A stretch of 64,000 bases of DNA from Blastocystis hominis (taxonomy: Eukaryota; Sar; Bigyra; Opalinata; Blastocystidae), in assembly GCF_000151665.1 (NCBI RefSeq), contig NW_013171820.1:404444-468443 (forward strand), written 5' to 3'. Position numbers and translations under genes: made by a program. The notes under the pieces are model-generated. The model saw nothing but the letters and a program-made list of their open reading frames with translations. It was not told the origin of the DNA and searched no databases. Shown here in pieces: positions 34,964 to 46,870 of this stretch. Every line of letters starts with the position of its first letter. Position 1 is the first letter of the stretch.

Positions 34964-37900
34964 TTAATAATGAACTGGAACAACTTCAACTCTAATCTCA
35001 TTATCGACATCATTAGATTCATTATTGAGCGGTAGAACTTCAATATCAGAATCAGACATATCGAACATTCTTTCTTCATTCTCAACATTGACAACAATGG
35101 GTCCTCTTCTAGGTTCACTATTAAGTCGCATCACTTCATTATCTGAATCAGATCTGTTAAGTATATCGACTGCTGTATTCCGGCTTCTGTGTGAATGATG
35201 TCTTCTATGATGTGCATTGACTGGCAAACCTTTATTATGTGAATGAGATCTTTTATGTTTTTTCATTCTCTTATTCTCAGGATTGACAACAATGGGTTCT
35301 CTTCTAGGTTCCACATTAACTGGCATCACTTGAGGAAGAGAAGAAGATCTCTCAGATATTCTTTCTTCTCCCTTGTCAGCATTGAGATTAATAGGCTTTT
35401 TTATAGGTTCCACTCTGTGTTCCGGTTTCACACGAACAGGTTCTAGTTTACGCACAGTACGATTTAAGGAGAGATGATTTTGATTCTTTGTAGAATTTGG
35501 TTGTTTTGTTTTCAAATGCTTTTTCTCTTTTCTAGGATTCACTTTCTGATGTCTAGTTCTCGTTTTTTTAGGTCGTGTGCCGAATTTTATATATGCAACT
35601 ATGCTATTTAATAGAACGGCAATAATTAAAACAATAACAGGGACCCAATAAGCAGACATGCAGAATCCATTGATTTCGCCCCATTCTCCATCCTTTTCTC
35701 CAAGTACACAAGCTCTGGTTATTTTACCCACATATAAGTCATCCAATGGGCATTGATAAACATAAACATCACCAACGTTTGTGGCTTCAAAGATTCCGTC
35801 AGATTCGCATCTTCCTTTTCTAACAGTCATTGTGATAGTTGTAGAAATATAACCGACCTGATTCTTTCCATAGATCGTGATCCTTCTTTCATAATACGTT
35901 TCAGTTGGCACTCCAGTGATTTCTCCATTCTTAGAATTCAATGATAATCCATCAGGAAGAACCATTTCATAACCCAAATAAAACTCTTCGATTATGTTAC
36001 TATGAGTTGGAGCTTTAATACGAACTTCCTTATCTAAGATAAATTCATACACACTATTTTCATAATGTAAATTAGCGGGCGGCTTTAGTTTGCAATACTC
36101 AGAGTGAATTTCTCCCAATTGGCCGTTCGAGCAAATACGATATTTGTTTCCATAATATCCACCTCCACAATCACCCAAAGAATACTCTCCTTCTCTAGCA
36201 GAAGCATAACCATCAATTCCAGGACAAACGTCCGTTCCAGTAGGTTTGCAGTACAAGAGCATATACGAGCTCAAAATCACATTGTCCGATGCTGGAATAT
36301 CCACTTGAAACTTGAATTGTCTGAATCCAAATGTTCCCCGAGGAATCGACCAACTATTTCGTCCCAGTTCCTTTACAGTTTCGTTGGTAACTACCAGTAT
36401 ATTATCAAAAATAGAAGAGGTAACCTTCATGGCAAACAGAGAAAATCCATAATGGTCTCTATTATACACAGTCTGCATACCAAAAGCATTGAATCGAGTT
36501 CCTTCCAAATTATCTACTTTCCAATCAAGAATTGTTCCCACAGAATTTATCTGGAATCCATAGGTTGTAGGATTCAAATCAAGCAAAGTATCGAAGGTTC
36601 CCATAGAAGGAATCGTTCCAATAATTGATGAATAACTATCCAACACAATCGAACATTCATTTACTCCAAATACTCCACTGGCATCAAACACAACATCATG
36701 AGAACATGAACTACTCAAACAATAGACTTCAAATGCTATTATGTTCTTTCCGTTCACTCCTCCAACAATGCTTAGAATCACATGAAACTTTGAGAATTTT
36801 GTTCCACTATATTGAGAAATGGATAATGCTTCTAAATCGAAATTCTCATTCAGATTAAATCGAGCGACCACCCTGCCATTGAAATAGGCAACGATGCCTC
36901 CTTCATACTTCACAAGAATATTCAACACTTGATAAATATCAATATCAGGAAGATCCACTTCTTTGCGAAGGTAGGTTATGATTCTTTCGTTTTTTCCAAT
37001 CGCAGCCGCTTTCTTCGACGCCCATTCAGAATCATCAAAACTTACTGTATTCCAATTCCTTTCATATTCGTAACTGATCTTCCATTCAGTATATTCCATC
37101 TGGAATGGCAAATAGGAAGAGAACATCGTACTTACAGAAGCCACCCCGCTGGGAACCTGACCCATTTCAAAGATCATGTCACCCTTTTCAACAGTGAGAT
37201 AATAACCAGCAGGATTCGACCAACCATCACCAGCAGAATCGAATAGTTCTAGAGTGTAGATTCCATTCTCTAAACAAATGTCTACATAGTTCAGAGAAGT
37301 AGACAACTCAAAATGATCATTCGATCTTATTACAGATCCACTTGTCCCAATTCCTTGATAGAGTTTGTAGGAGGATTGCTCAGGAAATTCATCTGTACGA
37401 ACCACCAGACTGATTAACCCACGACTTTCTGTGCAAACCTCGACAGTAATAGAGAAGGTAGCTGTGGAAGTACCTCCAGTTAGCTTATTGGCAGTGATTG
37501 AATAAGTGGTAGTTCCCATCTCATTCCTTGGAGTTCCAGAAATAATGCCAATGTTAGGATCGAAAGTAATTCCATCAGGTAGAGCAGGACTGATCTGGAA
37601 ATTGTAGTAATATTCGGAGTTAGGATACAGTATATCCATAATATAATCCTTGGGAATTACGATAGAATTATATTCGAGTTCGGGAATTGTCATCGATGTA
37701 TCTATCGAATTCAAGTTTATCGTATTCAACTTCCATCCACACTTCGAATTATCACCTGTTGCAAAGTCCTCAAAACGGTATTCATGATATGCTATGCTGT
37801 TGGCAAAATAGATTGTGCGTGACCCGCCAATTTGACTCCAAGTAAGATCAAATACAGTAGTCAAAACTGTCCAATCATCATTTCCACTTCGAGCCTTCAA

Positions 37901-40457
37901 TACAAACTCATGTGGTTGTTGATCATTCTGCGTGTAGTACAATTTGAGAGTCACAGAGTTGATCCATTCATGACGATCATTATTGAAAGCGATATTCAAA
38001 TAGTTTTCAGTACAGGTTGATGAATAAATAGAAGAATCATAATATTGGCTAAATATAGATGAAGAATCACCATTGATTCCACTGTAACTAACTGCATAGT
38101 CAAAAACACGAGATTCAGTTTCGTCACTCATCAATCGAAGAGCACAATCGAAGATTGCTTCTTTCTGGTTTGCATCGGCAGCAACGATTCCAATAGCAAT
38201 GGTATTCAATCCTTGCTGAATATAATTCACAGCAAGAGTATTTCCAATTTGAACCGTCTTGATAGGAAGGGAAACTTGACGATATATAGCAGATGAGTAG
38301 CTGTTGTTATCCGAATAACTCGAAGTAGTGATCGTGGCATCCGTCAAGCCCTTTCTATATGCTTCATGTCCATTCAAATAGACAATGCATCCATACTTGA
38401 ACTTCAGAGAAAGAACGAATCCAATCGAATTGTTCATATCCAAAATAGAAAATGTCCTCTTGTACAGCTGAATCTGATTGGACGAATCGGGAAAATTGCT
38501 TTCATTTCCTTCGTTCCATCCTTCAGTGGAAGTCGATGAATACCAATCTGCTGGAATTGTTCCAAGCTTGTAATACCAGTTAGAACGAGGATGAATAGTG
38601 TATCGAGCATTGAAAGTACGAGTTGCAGCAGAACCACTTTTCATATCATATCTCATACGAAGAATCGTTTCCATTTCATTACCATACAGATAAGAATATA
38701 TGTATAAATAAGATTCTAGATACCAAGAATCAGTAGTGGATCCAAGCGTCACTTCATACTTCGATCCACTGACACAAACATTTGTTGTCCAGTCTTCATT
38801 ATTCGTCTGATTCGAATTGAAAGCAATAGACATAACCACTTCCTGAGTCAAAGCATCCTTGATTTCGAAACTCTCATAAGCAGCATTAAATTTGTAAGTA
38901 CGAAGAATATGAAGCATTGTACCAGCACATTCTTGAACTGTAAGAATAAACGATCCAGTGTATGTTCTGACACTCATAGTCGATGTTACAGTAATCGTCT
39001 GGTTTGACACACCGACATTCGCAAATCCAGAAATCACACAAGTGGAAGAATCGATTGTAAGACCTTCAGGAAGGTTTTCCGCTGAACATGAAGAGAATCC
39101 ATCGAGATCAGGTTGAATATGTACCTCTTCGTATTTTGCCCAAATAGTGTAATTGTTAGGAGTGAAAGCGATTGAAGGAGGAATTGATACGTGACAAATC
39201 ATAGGATGCAATTCATATGCCGTTACATAAGTAGAATTAACACTACTAGCAATTCGGACACGATAGTGGTTAAATAAAGAAGCTTGGTAATAGCCAGTAA
39301 ACCAGTCGAACACTTCGCCATCATACGATGCATTTTCAATACTAATCACATCCATCCATTCCGAATTGTCATTCGATCCTTGCCAATAGACTTCACTTGG
39401 TGCTGATAAAATCGATGTATAAGGCCAAATACGGATTGCATTAATGAAGGGTTTCGGTCCCTGAAAAGTGTAGGTTACAGTAGCAGGAAGATCGGAAGAA
39501 TTGGCATAATAATAGGATAGCTTATCAAAATCAATGATATTATCCACATTTGATCCAGTATCAGATTGTACCTCGATAGACTCAGCATACATAAAGCAAT
39601 TGAACTGATTAACTGAATGAGCCAGGATAGCAAGATAGGCATTGAAATCGACAGTACTTTGAGGATTTAGAAAATGAACCTCCACAGCCAGAATCGATTG
39701 TTGTGAAGCCACTTCCGAGCCAGGTCGAATGAATCCACGATAGGCAAGCTCAGAATATTGCCCAGTCGCAGCAGTAGTAGAAGAAACAGATCCATCAGGT
39801 AGATTGTCCCGATACACTTCATTCCCATTGATATAGGCAATCACTCCAGCCTTGTAGTACAATCGCACATCATAAGCAGCCATATCAGAAAGACCCACAA
39901 ACTGTTTGCGGAAATACTGAGTTCCAGACATTGCAGGAATTGGATCAGAGCCAAGTGTAGCATTTATCCAAGAACTATCGGAGAAAGAGTAATCAGTCCA
40001 TCCTGAAGAAGCACTTCCAGAGACTATTTTCCACGTAGCATTCTGTTCAATACCGTAATACAAAGAAAGAGGATAGGTTCTTCCACTCGCATCAACCAAC
40101 AAAAATTTGAATACAGCATTCCCATATTTGCCATATATAGTAAGATAAGAACCACTGGACCAACTAGTACCAGATGTAGTGAATAACACAATAGTATACT
40201 GATTATTTAATGAAGAGGTCAAGCATTGCTCAGTAATACGAGTTTCATTGTTAATAAAGCCAGAACCAGTGTAAAGAGTAGTAACGCCAGATAAAACTAC
40301 AAATATCTCATCATTCACATTTTCGTAACCAGAAACTTTTACAAATTTCATATAGGTTTGTCCAGAGTCACAAGTAATGACGCTTAGCGCAATCGAGACT
40401 AAAAGTCAGTGTTTTGTGCATATCCGTACTTAGTATACAGAATAATAATAGATACAT
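34964..40457 (-). CDS. Large single-pass surface protein with jelly-roll and putative-Ig modules (about 1,820 aa)
   Basis: ATG 40457 and one 31-nt intron (40399-40429) supply a clear signal peptide (MYLLLFCIL joined to ISIALSVITC) in front of a 5.4-kb uninterrupted frame. Without that intron the frame starts too late and lacks the signal. The ectodomain repeats a module three times: a beta-sandwich with W-x-Y-x-F-x-D-x-x-W lines (WTDYSFSDSSW), a discoidin-like part (IRIWPYTS, VYWQGSNDNSEW) and a putative-Ig (He_PIG) unit (LPEGLTIDSSTCVISG, LPDGITFDPNIGIISGTP, LPDGLSLNSKNGEITGVP). Two Cys-rich segments precede one membrane span (VPVIVLIIAVLLNSIVAYI, about residue 1,570). The tail of about 200 residues is basic, then acidic, with repeats of EPRREPIVVNPEN type and His/Arg/Ser tracts. 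Predicted adhesin or cell-surface receptor; ligand unknown. Confidence 0.85.
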
Positions 40458-41472
40458 ACTGCACAATTGAATTTTGACTACAAAAGCAGAATAGATTCGT
40501 TTCCAAAGGTAAAATGGCTATTTTTAGAGATATGTCTCAAAGAAATATATGATTAAATAGCTATAGGTGTTCACTATCGATAAATCCATTAATAGGAGAA
40601 AAGGCACAAAGACTAATGACTTCCTTATTACTTAAGTAATAAATGCATATTATTTGGGATAATCGATACTACGAGGAATAAAGAACATGTTAATTAATGA
40701 TTATTAAATTCATGAAGGCAAAATGGAGAGCGAATGTGGAATTCCTACCAAAAGTGAAATGAGATGAAATCAATGGTGATAAACCATAGAAGAGAAGGAT
40801 ATCCTTATGATCAACACAATAGTTCAGACAGGATGACAAAAGTAGATATTCAATTATCAATGCATAGTGAACCTATCGTTAGATAATACCAAACTGATAT
40901 ATTCAAATAGCCAATATCTGCAAAAGAACAAAAGGGGTATTATAACGAGTATGAATACAACAAACAATAGTACTGCACTTGGGAAATACAAGCAATAGCA
41001 TTCTTTGGTGTTTAATAAGGATGTTTCTAGTAGATGTCCATGAAAAGCGGGTAATCGTTTAATAGAGAGAGATTCTATGTCTCACAGATATGACAATAAC
41101 CAAAAGAATATCATTGCTAATGCAAATAGAGATGATTCATATATGTTGACTATATATGGAGGCAATGAATCTAAACTTATCGATAAATGCTTCATTCCTA
41201 TTACTTGCTTTAGATGAGGATAGGAATAATGCTTCGTAAAACGTTAAATCGCAATATGAAACAATGCGTGGTTAAATCATGAATGTGATGGAAGAACACA
41301 CTACCCGAATGAATACAACGTTGTGATTATAACAGAGACATCTGATAGTAATCACAATCACAGATATTGGGTGGAAAAGCATTCAAAATCTAAATTGAAT
41401 GAATGGAATAAGAAGACCCAAAATAAGTGATGTGAATTCAATATTCGAAAAACAACAATAGAATGAAGTGGA
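40458..41472. other. AT-rich intergenic region, nothing recognised
   Basis: About 1 kb upstream of the surface-protein gene and ending at the THOC2 copy B junction. No plausible frame on either strand. Confidence 0.45.
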
Positions 41473-42682
41473 TTGGATTCATTGGATTCATTCAATCTGA
41501 AGAGCAGGGAGAAAGCGGATGGGATCTTCCTGTACACACAACTCGACATATCCACCAGCAGCTTGCAAATCGCTTTCACGAATGCCATCCACCAGCAAGG
41601 ATTCACTCCACTCTCTCGCACATGCTTCCAGATTCGCATAACCGCGGGAAACGACAACACCGAACAACCCTCAATGAGAAAGTTCACCAGATTGAGTGTG
41701 GCAGGACTGGGAACCACGGCGTGGGGAGACGAAGGCAGATCACCGCTCAGTTTCTTCATAGTCGAAATGGCCTCGTAAAGCTGATTTGTCTACAGAGAAA
41801 CAAACTATCCAGAAACTACGCGCGACTGAGCGAATTCACGCAGCTTTACTTCCTCGCTGGCGAAGCTGGACAAGATAGAATCGAGGGAAACGAATCCATC
41901 GCGACAAAGCTGGGCGGAGAGAAGCAGAAGCGAAGAAGGCACCACACCGTCCTACGCCTCATTCCATCGCTTTTCAATCACGTTGTGTGTCTGATAAAAC
42001 ACAAACTTGAATCGCAAAATCCGGGAAATCTCCTCTGTTTTGAACTCGCTGAACAGATTTCGAATCAGCATATATTTCGATGGCTCGAACTCACAAGCGT
42101 CTAGAAGCATGTCAAACACACGATTTGGATCGAGCGAGAAGAGTCCGATCGTACTCGAGATTACGGAGAGAAGAGTCGATTCGGTGAGTTTGGACTGATG
42201 AAGAAACGTTAACAACTTCGAGTAACCCTCGTTCTCTTCACGAATCAGATTGAACTTGTGTTGAGTGTAGTAACGCTGCGTGTTGATTCGCTTGATTCGT
42301 TTTGTAAAATCGTCTTGCTGCGTTAGTCGGAAAAGGTTCAATTTGTCCAGCTCCAGACAAACATTGCACAAACTCGAAGCGAATGATTCTTTGACAAACT
42401 AGAAAATGAACAAACCTTATATCTATTACCTTTTGAATCGTTGAAAGCTGAACCATAAGAATTGTTTCTTCCAAATTTGAATCCAAATATCTCCAAAACA
42501 GCTCATAGATCAACTCCGTGACAGCATCCGAATCTAGTAAAATTATGATAGAAATGAATAATTCCATACTATTTCTGTCTTGATTTTCATTCAAGAACGA
42601 TAATATATGTGAGTTTCTAATTACAACCTAATAAGAGCTCCATACATATTTGAATCAAGCGTTCCTTCTTGGTTACCAAATA
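41473..42682 (-). pseudogene. Truncated second copy of THOC2 (copy B)
   Basis: Copy of THOC2 from about codon 10 to the NESNESN repeat, with no start codon and no downstream two-thirds. Relative to copy A it has a few substitutions and one 159-bp deletion, which corresponds to 129 coding bases plus the 30-nt intron at 15973-16002. The deletion keeps the frame, so CNV joins directly to CLELDKLNLFRL. The remaining introns keep their splice sites. At the 3' side the frame runs into unrelated AT-rich sequence within the minisatellite. It cannot encode a working THOC2. High identity to copy A means the duplication is recent or that gene conversion maintains it. Confidence 0.85.
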
Positions 42683-42834
42683 GGGTTATTGCGAGTATAA
42701 TAGTGAGAACATCTATTATACTCAACATAGAAATCCAACAGTCTATTCAACACAACTAGTATTTGACTTTCTGTTTCCTAATTTTAGATATTTACAATAT
42801 ATGGTTAATGGACATGTAGAATTACAAGCGATAC

Positions 42835-43990
42835 ATGTTAATAATGCTTCTGAAAGTATTCTCTGTGAATGTTGCAAATCAATTTTATATCAAATCTATC
42901 AATACTTCAAATGGGGAATATGTTGTTGAAGTAGGATATCCTCACGAGGGATATACAATTCAAACCACATTATTGAATTCTAAATTGAATGGAAAGTCAT
43001 ACATCATTTCAAATGACAATTTGATAATTGTACAACTCTATTTTGATAATGGAATTGTATCAGGTCTTTGTATATTGTTTGATGAATTAGATTACTATTA
43101 TTATTATTATTATTTACATTCTATTTGGATAATGACTATCGACAAGGAAGGGAACAGAATATGATGAAAATGGAAATATGATAAATAGACGTCAATGAGA
43201 TGTATCTGGGAGAATGAATCGAATTTGAATTCGTATAATGGAATTGGTTAGGAATATGGATGTGATGGTCAAGGAATCGAATATAGAAGTATGAGAATTC
43301 ACTAGAATGGAAAATGGATAAATGGTCACATAGGATGGACTTGATGGATTATTCCCTGTGGATTAAATGCAATGTTGGTCATTATTTGTACAATGAAACT
43401 AACAATACCTGTTTTCGAAATGAAGGATGATATCAAATAGGTGAAGACGATCCATGATGAAGAGTAGAATTATTGGAATATGGATCGTTTTCAACTCGAT
43501 CAATCGATCCATTGGAAACTTTGAAGATCGGTGATTATTCTTTCCTTTTTTCCTAGAATTGATCCAGATTGGATTGAAAGAACAGAATTGGTGTCGTTTT
43601 TCATATATAGTAGTTTTACTGTAAAAGGAAATCGATTCGAATGTGTCTGTCTAAATTGTGGATTTGCCCAAACTTGAGAAATTAATTGCAGGTCCTGAGT
43701 GTTTCAAAGAATGTCGAATCGACATTTCCTAAACGATTCCATGGGTTCAAGCAGAGTTGGATATCGATTCTTCGTTTCGAAAAATCATTTAAGTATCGGA
43801 GTCGAACACTAATTTTTCTCTCTCTCTACATCGTTATCTACAACTATGGGAATAGTGGTTGTTTTCTTCGTGCATTCTACCTTCCTTCCATCGATTGCAT
43901 TCATTGTTTGTATGATCAAAATAAAAACAATATATATTGTGAAACACAGTGATATTCTGTTACAAGAATCGAAATCAACAGAGAATAAAG
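42835..43990 (+). pseudogene. Decayed MORN plus BspA-type LRR gene
   Basis: The first 110 codons (42835-43164) match the start of the MORN gene at 62.4 kb: YPHEGYTIQTTLLNSKLNGKS here against KPHEGCLIRTTLKNSKMEGES there, then FDNGIVSGLCIL against FVDGVATGPCSI, and EYDENGNMI in another frame. A TAT repeat (about 43100) encodes a Tyr run. From about 43400 the broken frames show BspA/LRR_5 lines: DPLETLKIGDYSF, SSFTVKGNRFECV, VDLPKLEKLIAGPECFKE. Several stops and frameshifts interrupt it, and no splice scheme rescues them. It therefore looks like a dead relative of the 62.4-kb gene with an LRR part at its 3' end. Confidence 0.65.
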
Positions 43991-44699
43991 AAGCTAGATT
44001 GTTCGATTCTTGAACTTGCTCATTTTAGTAGATAATCCATTACAGAACTCTGATTCTGTGCCACTATTGTTGAGTAGCATGCTATTAAGTAAGAAACTCT
44101 ATTGCAAGTAGACAAAGGCTGAGTATCAAGAAACTCACAGTGTATCGTACATTAACCATCTACAATGGCATCATTCAATAATTACAATCACGAATTTTTA
44201 TTATCCCTATTCGTCCTAACCACTATCACCATTCTTGTGTACAACACTCTGTTTCTATCATCACCTATTTATTTCATTATCAAAAGACAAATAGAATACG
44301 ATCCAACCCTACAATTCCATCATTTTCACTCAGAAACAATACCCCTGCCCTCTTTTCAGTAGAAACTCTTCTTCCTCTCGTCACATTACTCCCTCTAACA
44401 ACCTAGATCAATTCCTAGTCGTAAAATTCGACTTCAAGACTTCTCCTCCAAAACAGTGCTCAATATTCACAATTTTCTCCAAAACACTGCCATTTCTTAC
44501 ATGTACATTACAAAATTATCATCCCAAACCAACAACTGTTTTCTACTTGATAATCGCACAACAAACCCATCGGTTCGTCTTCATACATTCACATTCGCTT
44601 TCTCAACCACAAATTCATTCTTTTCATATTCTATACAACTCAAATTGGGTCGTTTCTTTCACGTTTTTATCACTATTTATATTTCGTTTTCATTTATTC
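43991..44699. other. AT-rich edge of the island, nothing recognised
   Basis: About 700 bp between the pseudogene and the CCT2 start. Open frames at 44165-44362 and 44456-44707 are low-complexity translations of AT-rich DNA and are not supported. The CCT2 promoter must lie here. Confidence 0.4.
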
Positions 44700-46569
44700 A
44701 TGGCTGAAGTTTGCAATACATTTTTAGTGTCATTCTATAGGCAGCTGTTCTAAAAGACAACACAGAAGTGAACAAGGTATATTTGTTGTGGTAATGTGAG
44801 TAATAACACAGGGAGCGAATGCTCGACTTGATTCGTTCGTTGGAGCTACTGCGGTTGCAGATTTGTTGAAATCGACTTTAGGTCCTAAAGGTATGGACAA
44901 AATTATTCAAAATGTGGTATTTGAGAACAGGTGCGATGTTTAGGTAACGGTGACAAATGGTTCGCTGCTTCTTACAAACGATGGGGCGACCATTCTAAAA
45001 TCAATCAATGTGGATAACCCAGCGGCGAAGGTTCTTTGTGATTTGGCCCGTATTCAGGACCAGGAAGTTGGTGATGGAACAACGAGGTAAGTAGAAAGGT
45101 ATTGGTAATATGAAAGTGTTGTGGTGTTTGCAGGTGAGTTACTGCGTGAGGCGGAGAAGCTGATCGATTCGAAGATCCACCCTATGGTGATTTTGGATGG
45201 TTGGCGTTTGGCTCAAAATGCGGCACGCGAAGCATTGGAGGCGTCTGCGGTGGACCATTCTGTGGGAGTGTGGAGTGTGTGTGATGGGCAGGGGAACGCG
45301 GATCTGTTCTACGAGGATTTGCTGAACATAGCCCGCACGACCTTGTCATCGAAGCTGGTGAATCGGGACAAGGATCACTTCGGTAGGGATGGGGCGTGTG
45401 TGTGAGGTAGCTCGGTTGGCGGTGGACGCGGTGCTGCGCATTCGTGAGTCGGGGAACCTGGACTACATCCAGATCCTTCAGAAGCCGGGCGGCTCGCTGC
45501 AGGACTCGTTCCTGGAGGAAGGATTCCTGCTGGAGAAATCGTTCGGCGTGGGTCAGAAGCACGAATGGGTGCATCCGAAGATCCTGGTGGCGAACACGTC
45601 GATGGACAGCGACAAGATCAAGGTGGGTGTGAGGAAGGACTTCGATGGTAGATCAACAGCACGCGCGTGCGTGTGGACAGCATCGCGAAGGTGGGCGAGA
45701 TCGAAGAGGCGGAGAAGGCGAAGATGCGCGCGAAGGTGAATCGGATTCTGGCGCACGGGATGGACGTGTTCATCAGTCGCCAGCTGATCTACAACTACCC
45801 CGAGCAGCTGCTGACGGACGCGGGGAAGGGGAGCATCGAGCACGCGGACTTCGAGGGCGTGGAGCGTCTGGCTGCGGTGCTGGGCGGTTTGGGTTGGGGC
45901 AGGCGTCGAGGGTAGCGGACATCGTGTCGACGTTCGACAGTCCGGAGAGCGTGCGTCTTGGCGAGTGCGAGAAGATCGAGGAGGTGATGATCGGGGAGGA
46001 CAAGGTGCTTCGGTTCAGCGGGTGCAAGGGCGGCGCGGCGTGCACGATCGTGCTCCGCGGCGCGAGCTCCCACCTGCTGGAGGAGGCGGAGCGGTCGCTG
46101 CACGACGCGCTGGCGATTCTCCAGCAGACGCTGCGCCACCCCGAGCGAACGCTGGGCGGCGGGTGCGCGGAGATGGCGATGGCGGAGGCGGTGGACCGGC
46201 TGGAGCCCCAGGTGTCCGGGAAGAAGGCGCTGGCGGTGGCGGCCTTCGCGCGCGCGCTGCGGCAAATCCCCACGATCCTGGCCAACAACGCGGGACTGGA
46301 CGGCGTGGAACTGACCGCCCAGCTGCGCGCGGCGCACCACGGAGGCGCGAAGAACGCGGGATTGGACATGTAGGGACGCAGAGAGAGCGGTGAAGGGTAG
46401 CGAGGGACGCGGAATCGGAGACATGGAAGCTCTCGGCATCTACGAAAGCCTCCAGCTGAAGAGACAGGTACTTCTCTCCGCCACCGAGGCCGCGGAAATG
46501 ATCGTACGCGTCGATGAAGTGATAAAGAGCGCGCCGCGTGAACGAATGCCCGACGCTGGCAGACATTAA
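44700..46569 (+). CDS. CCT2: CCT2, T-complex chaperonin beta subunit
   Basis: Subunit of the cytosolic TRiC/CCT ring that folds actin, tubulin and WD40 proteins. ATG 44700 and nine introns (44709-44740, 44777-44811, 44914-44943, 45087-45116, 45262-45291, 45383-45410, 45623-45651, 45887-45915, 46370-46400; 28-35 nt) give exactly 531 aa, the normal size. Group II chaperonin motifs are intact: [25 protein letters not shown] with [14 protein letters not shown], and the apical [12 protein letters not shown] and [13 protein letters not shown]. The [15 protein letters not shown] and [10 protein letters not shown] blocks identify beta rather than another subunit. The 3' exon ends [12 protein letters not shown]. 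Base composition jumps from AT-rich to GC-rich within its first exons, marking the island border. Confidence 0.95.
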
Positions 46570-46593
46570 CTCTTGGGTTATTTTGGTGGACGT

Positions 46594-46610
46594 TGTTTGA
46601 GAAACAAACA
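46594..46610. terminator. Palindromic TGTTTG-AGAAA-CAAACA element after CCT2
   Basis: It lies 25 nt after the CCT2 stop. Like the other palindromes it reads TGTTTG on both strands (TGTTTGTT on the minus strand), but no convergent gene is visible here because eIF4E is also on the plus strand. Confidence 0.4.
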
Positions 46611-46870
46611 AGCAGGAGAGTAAAGTTCAGGCTCGGGATAGTGCTGCCAAGGAAGCTGAGCCTTCTCCAAGCAGTTATCGATGGTGATTGTTCCTCAATG
46701 TTCACAAGCAGCATGAAATGGATACACTCACAAATTGGAGAGACAATATGGGAAGAACTAGTTCCAATTAGCGATGTTTCTATAGGCTGTGAAACGACTG
46801 AGAAAGCACTATCTGGAGAGGTCTTGACTAATTATTGTTGGTTGAGAAGTACTCTTTTTTTGATAACATT

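Noticed and set aside
16367-41472. Integrated virus or Polinton-type element in the AT-rich island
   Set aside because: No capsid, integrase, polymerase or packaging ATPase was seen, and no terminal inverted repeats; the only flanking repeats are host THOC2 sequence.
44165-44753. Short plus-strand frames before CCT2
   Set aside because: They lie in AT-rich flank, have no conserved features, and one overlaps the real first exon of CCT2 in another frame.
45773-46714. 313-codon minus-strand frame opposite CCT2
   Set aside because: Antisense of GC-rich CCT2 exons; Arg/Ser/Pro-rich, with no motif.
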